This document shows positions 6,628 to 10,097 of a stretch of 10,097 nt of DNA, in pieces. Position 1 is the stretch's first letter, and the number at the start of each line of letters is the position of its first letter. Below the pieces are notes generated by a model. The model was not told where the DNA came from, ran no database searches, and saw nothing but the letters and a program-made list of their open reading frames with translations. Location: positions 1 through 10,097 of the forward strand of contig SKKI01000084.1 in NCBI GenBank assembly GCA_007121565.1, given 5' to 3'. The position numbers and the translations under genes are program-made. The stretch comes from Phycisphaerae bacterium. GTDB lineage: Bacteria; Planctomycetota; Phycisphaerae; Sedimentisphaerales; Anaerohalosphaeraceae.

Positions 6628-8604
6628 TCAGGAAGTACTACCCGTATGCGGTTCGAGATGTTCGCCGTGACGTACCAGGCGGGCGCTGTTGAAGACCACC
6701 ACGATGCCGCCGCCCAAGTGCAGTATCGCCGCCAGAATCACCGGCAGCCATCCCAGGGCCGCGGCCACAATTCCCAACAGGATAAACAAAATCCCGAAAC
6801 CAAGGTTCTGATTGATAACCACCCGCGTTTTTCGCGACAAATGCATCAAAAACGGCAGCCGCCGCAGATCATCACTCATCAGCGCAATCGCCGCCGAATT
6901 AATCGCCACATCACTGCCGGCGGCGCCCATCGCGATGCCCAGGTCGCCGGCCGCCAGGGCCGGCGCGTCGTTGATGCCATCGCCGACCACCGCCACGACG
7001 TGCCCTTCTTTGCGAATCTTCTCGACCACGGCCAGCTTATCCTGCGGCAGGCAGTGCGCCTTGTAATCGGTGCATCCCAATTCCGCCGAGACGCGATTGG
7101 CCACTTCCCCGCGGTCACCGGTCAGCATCGTCACACGATGGACCTTGGCGTCGAACAACTCACTGACGGCCTGTTTGGCCTCCGGGCGGGCCTTGTCCTG
7201 CAGCCCGATCCAGCCGATGCAGCGCCCGTCCACCGCCACATAGAGCGTGCTGAAGCCCTGCTCTTCATGCAGCGACGGATCCGACACCGTCGAGATATCA
7301 ATCCCGTTTTCCGTCAGAAACGTATCGCGCCCGATCTGTACCGTCTTGCCGGACACCGTCGCGGTAACTCCCTTACCGGGGGCCTCTTCAAACCGTTCGG
7401 CAGGGGTAAACGAGACATTGGCCTCTTTGGCCAGGTTGATAATCGCCCGCGCAGCGGGGTGCTTACTCATCTGTTCGGCCGAGGCCGCCAGCGAGAGCAT
7501 CTCGGCAGGATCGGCATCCTCGGCCGGTTCAATCTTGGTCACATATAACTGACCGGTCGTCAACGTCCCGGTCTTGTCAAAGACCACCGCGGTAATCTTG
7601 CCGGCAATCTCCAGCAGAGAGGCGTTTTTGACCAGAATCCCCAGACGGGCCGAGGCGGACAAGGCCGCCACCATCGCCGTCGGCGTGGCCAGAATCAGCG
7701 GACACGGACACGAAATCACCAGCGCCGAAATCGAACGGGCCATATCTCCCGTAAAGAAATAAATAATCACGCTGATCATCAGCACCGTCGGGATATACCA
7801 TTTGACGTACTGGTCGATCATTCGCATAATCGGAAGCTGTGTTTTTTCCGCCGCCATAATCAACTGCTGAACCTTGCCCAGCGTCGTATCTTCGCCGGCC
7901 TTGGTCACTTCAATATCCAGCACGCCGGTCAGGTTGGTCGTCCCGGCAAACACCTGCATCCCCACGACCTTATCGGCCGGCAGCGATTCGCCGGTAATGG
8001 TCGCCTCATTGACCGTACTGAGACCGTTTTGGATTTCCCCGTCGGCCGGGATGTTGTCGCCGGGCCGCACCCGCACCAGGTCGCCGGTTCGCAGCGAGCT
8101 GACCTTGACCTGCTCTTCGGTCCCGTCGGCCTTGAGCCGATGGGCCGTCTTCGGTGTCAGCTTAATCAGCGATTCGATCGCAGCCCGCGCGCCCAGCGCC
8201 GTGCGCGTCTCCAGCAGCTCGGCCAGCAGCATAATAAAGGCCACCGTGCCCGCCTCGACATACTGGCCGGTCGCAAACGCGGCAATCACCGCCAGCGCCA
8301 CCAGCTCGTCCATATGCATATGTCCGCGCACTACGCCTTCAATCGCATGAATCACGATGGGAAGTCCCAGCAGCACCGCGCCGCCCATCGCCATCATCTC
8401 GCTCAGTTCCCGGCCGTAATCGCCATACAGCCACGAAAACAACGGCAGGTTCATGAAAATGCTGTTGAGGATCAAGACCCCGCCGGCCAGCGTCCCGAAC
8501 AGCGCCAGACTGATGCGCGACTGCCTGCCTTCGGTCGAAACATCCCCGACCATGGCGACCTCGTCAAATTCCGTCGCTTTGATATTCAAGTGTTTATGTC
8601 CCAT
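6628..8604 (-). CDS. Heavy-metal P1B-type ATPase without N-terminal metal-binding domain
   Basis: An ATP-driven metal cation pump of the cytoplasmic membrane. Signature sites are complete: TGES (204-207) in the actuator domain, CPC in helix 6 (299-301), phosphorylated Asp343 in DKTGT, the HP dipeptide His382-Pro383 of the nucleotide domain, TGDRGE near 500 and GDGINDAP (541-548). Hydrophobic helices lie near 31-51, 69-90, 99-113, 115-133, 265-285, 290-312 and two near 600-642. The 658-residue protein has no HMA domain or CxxC at the N-terminus, only a short tail with His3 and His5. CPC is followed by Pro (CPCPLILATPTA) where Cu and Zn pumps usually have Ala (CPCAL). The last helix carries HLGGG (629-633), recalling HEGG-type motifs of Zn/Co-related pumps. 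The metal cannot be decided. The gene starts at ATG 8604, 63 bases after hflK, with a plausible promoter of its own. Confidence 0.93.
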   Translation of the reverse strand: MGHKHLNIKATEFDEVAMVGDVSTEGRQSRISLALFGTLAGGVLILNSIFMNLPLFSWLYGDYGRELSEMMAMGGAVLLGLPIVIHAIEGVVRGHMHMDELVALAVIAAFATGQYVEAGTVAFIMLLAELLETRTALGARAAIESLIKLTPKTAHRLKADGTEEQVKVSSLRTGDLVRVRPGDNIPADGEIQNGLSTVNEATITGESLPADKVVGMQVFAGTTNLTGVLDIEVTKAGEDTTLGKVQQLIMAAEKTQLPIMRMIDQYVKWYIPTVLMISVIIYFFTGDMARSISALVISCPCPLILATPTAMVAALSASARLGILVKNASLLEIAGKITAVVFDKTGTLTTGQLYVTKIEPAEDADPAEMLSLAASAEQMSKHPAARAIINLAKEANVSFTPAERFEEAPGKGVTATVSGKTVQIGRDTFLTENGIDISTVSDPSLHEEQGFSTLYVAVDGRCIGWIGLQDKARPEAKQAVSELFDAKVHRVTMLTGDRGEVANRVSAELGCTDYKAHCLPQDKLAVVEKIRKEGHVVAVVGDGINDAPALAAGDLGIAMGAAGSDVAINSAAIALMSDDLRRLPFLMHLSRKTRVVINQNLGFGILFILLGIVAAALGWLPVILAAILHLGGGIVVVFNSARLVRHGEHLEPHTGSTS

Positions 8605-8624
8605 ACCACTTTCTCAAATTGGAA

Positions 8625-8654
8625 ATATAACTCTCTCATTGCAAAATCAGACAA
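8625..8654 (-). promoter_or_regulatory. Candidate sigma70-type promoter for the P-type ATPase gene
   Basis: On the minus strand TTGTCT (8654-8649) is followed after 18 bases by TTATAT (8630-8625), close to the -35 and -10 consensus. The pair sits in the AT-rich 63-base gap between the hflK stop and the ATPase start. Transcription would begin near 8618, leaving a short leader. No operator palindrome for a metal regulator is evident here. Confidence 0.3.
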
Positions 8655-8667
8655 TGCTCAACACCGC

Positions 8668-9954
8668 TTAACGTCTCGGGGCGCCCTGTTCATCGGTCGG
8701 CTGGCGTCTTACCTGCGGATCGCGATTGATCAGCACGCGGACTTCCCGAGTCTTGCCGTCTCGGCCCGGCTGGATGACGATCTTCTCATCCGCATCGCCC
8801 AGCACCTGCTGAACCGCGTCCTGATACAACTGCTGCAGTACCAGTTGCGGACGTTTGCGGTATTCCGGCAGCAGGGCCTGCAGATACTCGGCATTGGCCT
8901 TGGCCTCTTCGACCACGCGCATCCGGTAGGTCCGCGCATCGGCAATCTTGGACTGCACCTGGCCGGACAGGAGCCTGATCTGCTGCTCTTGCTCCTGGTC
9001 GGACATATCGCTATCGCGCAGCTTTCGCAAAACGTCTTCGGCCAGCGGACCGCCCACATCCGTCAGCAGCCGCTCCTTATAAGAGGCCGCGTCAATCCGC
9101 GCCTGCTCGCTTTCCTGACGGGCCCGGTTGGAGGCCTGAAACGCATTGTCAACCTGTCGCGGCCAGATAATCCGGTCGGCGCGCACCGCGTCAACCACGA
9201 TGCCGCTGCCAAGGGCGTCCAGCTTGCGCTGCAGGGCGTACTGAACATCGGTCGCGATATCGGCGCGGCTGCGCACCGCGTCGTCAATACTATAATGGAC
9301 CATCGTACCGACAATCGCGTTCGAGGCCAGACTGTTCAGCAGCGGCTCCAGTGTTTCGGCTGCGGCCTCGAGCAGATCCTCGCCCGGCTCGCGCGAGCGG
9401 ATATAGATCGACTCGAAAAAAGCGATCGGCGAGCGAATACGATAGGTAATCGACCACCGTGAATGCACAATATTGTAGTCGGTGCCTTCCAGATCCGTCT
9501 GCCGGTCGTTGCGCGTCAGGCTGTAGCCGTCCCGCAGCGGATTCAGCGGCCCGGTCGCCGGGCGTTGCGTTTGCCTGAGCCGATCCTGTTCGGTCTCAAA
9601 ATACCAGAACGTATCAATCGGCAGCGTCTGTACCCGCTGAACAGGAATGCGGATCACCTCTTCAATCGGTTCGGGAAATGCAAATCGCAGCCCGGGCCGC
9701 AGAATGCGATCTTCCCCTTCGCCGCGAAACAGGCCGAACCGAAGCACCACCGCCTCTTCATCCGGCTGCACCCGAAAGATGCCGCTGAACGCAAACAAGA
9801 CGACCAGCAGGATCATGATCACTTTGAGAATCGCAAAACTGACCCGCAGCGCATTGGTCAGCGACTGACCGGCCGCGTCCAGTTGGTCAAACCCCGGCCT
9901 CTGGGCCTCTGTCGGCGGCTCACCGGCGGGGGGATGTTCATGTGTATGTGCCAT
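8668..9954 (-). CDS. hflK: HflK-like SPFH/band 7 membrane protein
   Basis: A membrane-anchored SPFH-domain protein, expected to assemble with HflC into a ring around the membrane protease FtsH and modulate turnover of membrane proteins. The N-terminus (1-37) is polar with His3, His5 and His7. One transmembrane helix spans about 38-60, immediately followed by the band 7 signature PDEEAVVLRFGLF (64-76) and PGLRFAFPEPIEEV (87-100), both characteristic of HflK. A stretch around 118-150 is longer than in Escherichia coli HflK, though the phrase DYNIVHSRWSITYRI still matches the HflK strand pattern. Residues about 280-390 form long charged helices with many Glu, Arg and Gln, the usual coiled coil. 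The C-terminal tail is Arg- and Pro-rich. The length of 428 residues is near the family norm of about 400-420. It starts at ATG 9954, 20 bases after the stop of the HflC-like gene, so the two are probably one operon. Confidence 0.88.
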   Translation of the reverse strand: MAHTHEHPPAGEPPTEAQRPGFDQLDAAGQSLTNALRVSFAILKVIMILLVVLFAFSGIFRVQPDEEAVVLRFGLFRGEGEDRILRPGLRFAFPEPIEEVIRIPVQRVQTLPIDTFWYFETEQDRLRQTQRPATGPLNPLRDGYSLTRNDRQTDLEGTDYNIVHSRWSITYRIRSPIAFFESIYIRSREPGEDLLEAAAETLEPLLNSLASNAIVGTMVHYSIDDAVRSRADIATDVQYALQRKLDALGSGIVVDAVRADRIIWPRQVDNAFQASNRARQESEQARIDAASYKERLLTDVGGPLAEDVLRKLRDSDMSDQEQEQQIRLLSGQVQSKIADARTYRMRVVEEAKANAEYLQALLPEYRKRPQLVLQQLYQDAVQQVLGDADEKIVIQPGRDGKTREVRVLINRDPQVRRQPTDEQGAPRR

Positions 9955-9974
9955 AGTAGCTGTCTTTAAAACGG

Positions 9975-10097
9975 TTAATTATCGATTTGCATATCGTCGG
10001 TTTGCTCGCGTTCACTGTCGCCGCCGGCTGCTTTGGGCTCCAGCTTCGGCAGGGATCGCAACAGATGAATCGGCTCGGTCTCCACGCCCAGCACGAT
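9975..10097 (-). CDS. C-terminal fragment, probably HflC-like SPFH protein
   Basis: The last 40 codons of a minus-strand gene that enters from the right edge and stops with TAA at 9977-9975. The visible part starts IVLGVETEPIHLLRSLPKLE and ends in a hydrophilic, acidic tail. The first 17 residues align in pattern with the end of HflC (hydrophobic, then an acidic residue, then an aromatic or His, Leu/Tyr, Leu/Met, Arg/Lys), as in the E. coli phrase SPDSDFFRYMK. Together with the hflK gene 20 bases downstream this makes HflC the best guess. It would mean hflC precedes hflK, the reverse of the enterobacterial order. The fragment is too short to be sure. Confidence 0.5.
   Translation of the reverse strand: MVLGVETEPIHLLRSLPKLEPKAAGGDSEREQTDDMQIDN

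Noticed and set aside
8029..9462. Plus-strand open frame of 477 codons
   Set aside because: It runs antisense across the end of the P-type ATPase gene, the intergenic promoter region and most of hflK, so it cannot match either gene's coding bias.

Overview
The window is a GC-rich bacterial chromosome segment in which every supported gene lies on the minus strand, so transcription runs from the right edge to the left. Gene order and content suggest a planctomycete-type bacterium, possibly of the Phycisphaerae. The reasons are an HflK/HflC-type SPFH pair, an ABC-2 exporter with a large outside domain next to a membrane-anchored TPR-like protein, and a palindromic intergenic repeat whose translation reads HGQDARAT. 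I associate that repeat with Planctomycetes/Verrucomicrobia-type genomes. The assignment is inference from memory, not from a search.

Layout in transcription order (right to left). At 9975-10097 is the last 40 codons of a gene that resembles the C-terminus of HflC. After 20 bases comes a complete hflK-like gene (8668-9954). A 63-base gap with a plausible promoter follows, then a metal-transporting P1B-type ATPase (6628-8604) that lacks an N-terminal metal-binding domain and carries an unusual CPCP membrane motif. The 165-base gap after it is largely filled by a compact element (6504-6598). It has 8-bp terminal inverted repeats, a flanking 4-bp direct repeat ACAA, and two internal hairpins that covary with each other.

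Next is a tightly spaced set of four genes: an ABC transporter ATPase with a long disordered tail (5188-6462, GTG start), an ABC-2 permease with a roughly 200-residue extracytoplasmic domain (3798-5195, overlapping the ATPase by 8 bases), a membrane-anchored helical-repeat protein (1993-3774, 23 bases later), and, after an 81-base spacer containing a hairpin, a UvrD/PcrA helicase (1-1911, cut by the left edge, TTG start).

The ATPase, permease and TPR-like protein probably form one exporter or envelope complex. The helicase may simply be carried on the same transcript. HflK/HflC would control the membrane protease FtsH, and the P-type ATPase would export a metal cation. No RNA gene, CRISPR array, integrase or transposase gene was seen. 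No stretch longer than 300 bases lacks a gene. The long plus-strand reading frames are antisense shadows of these genes.
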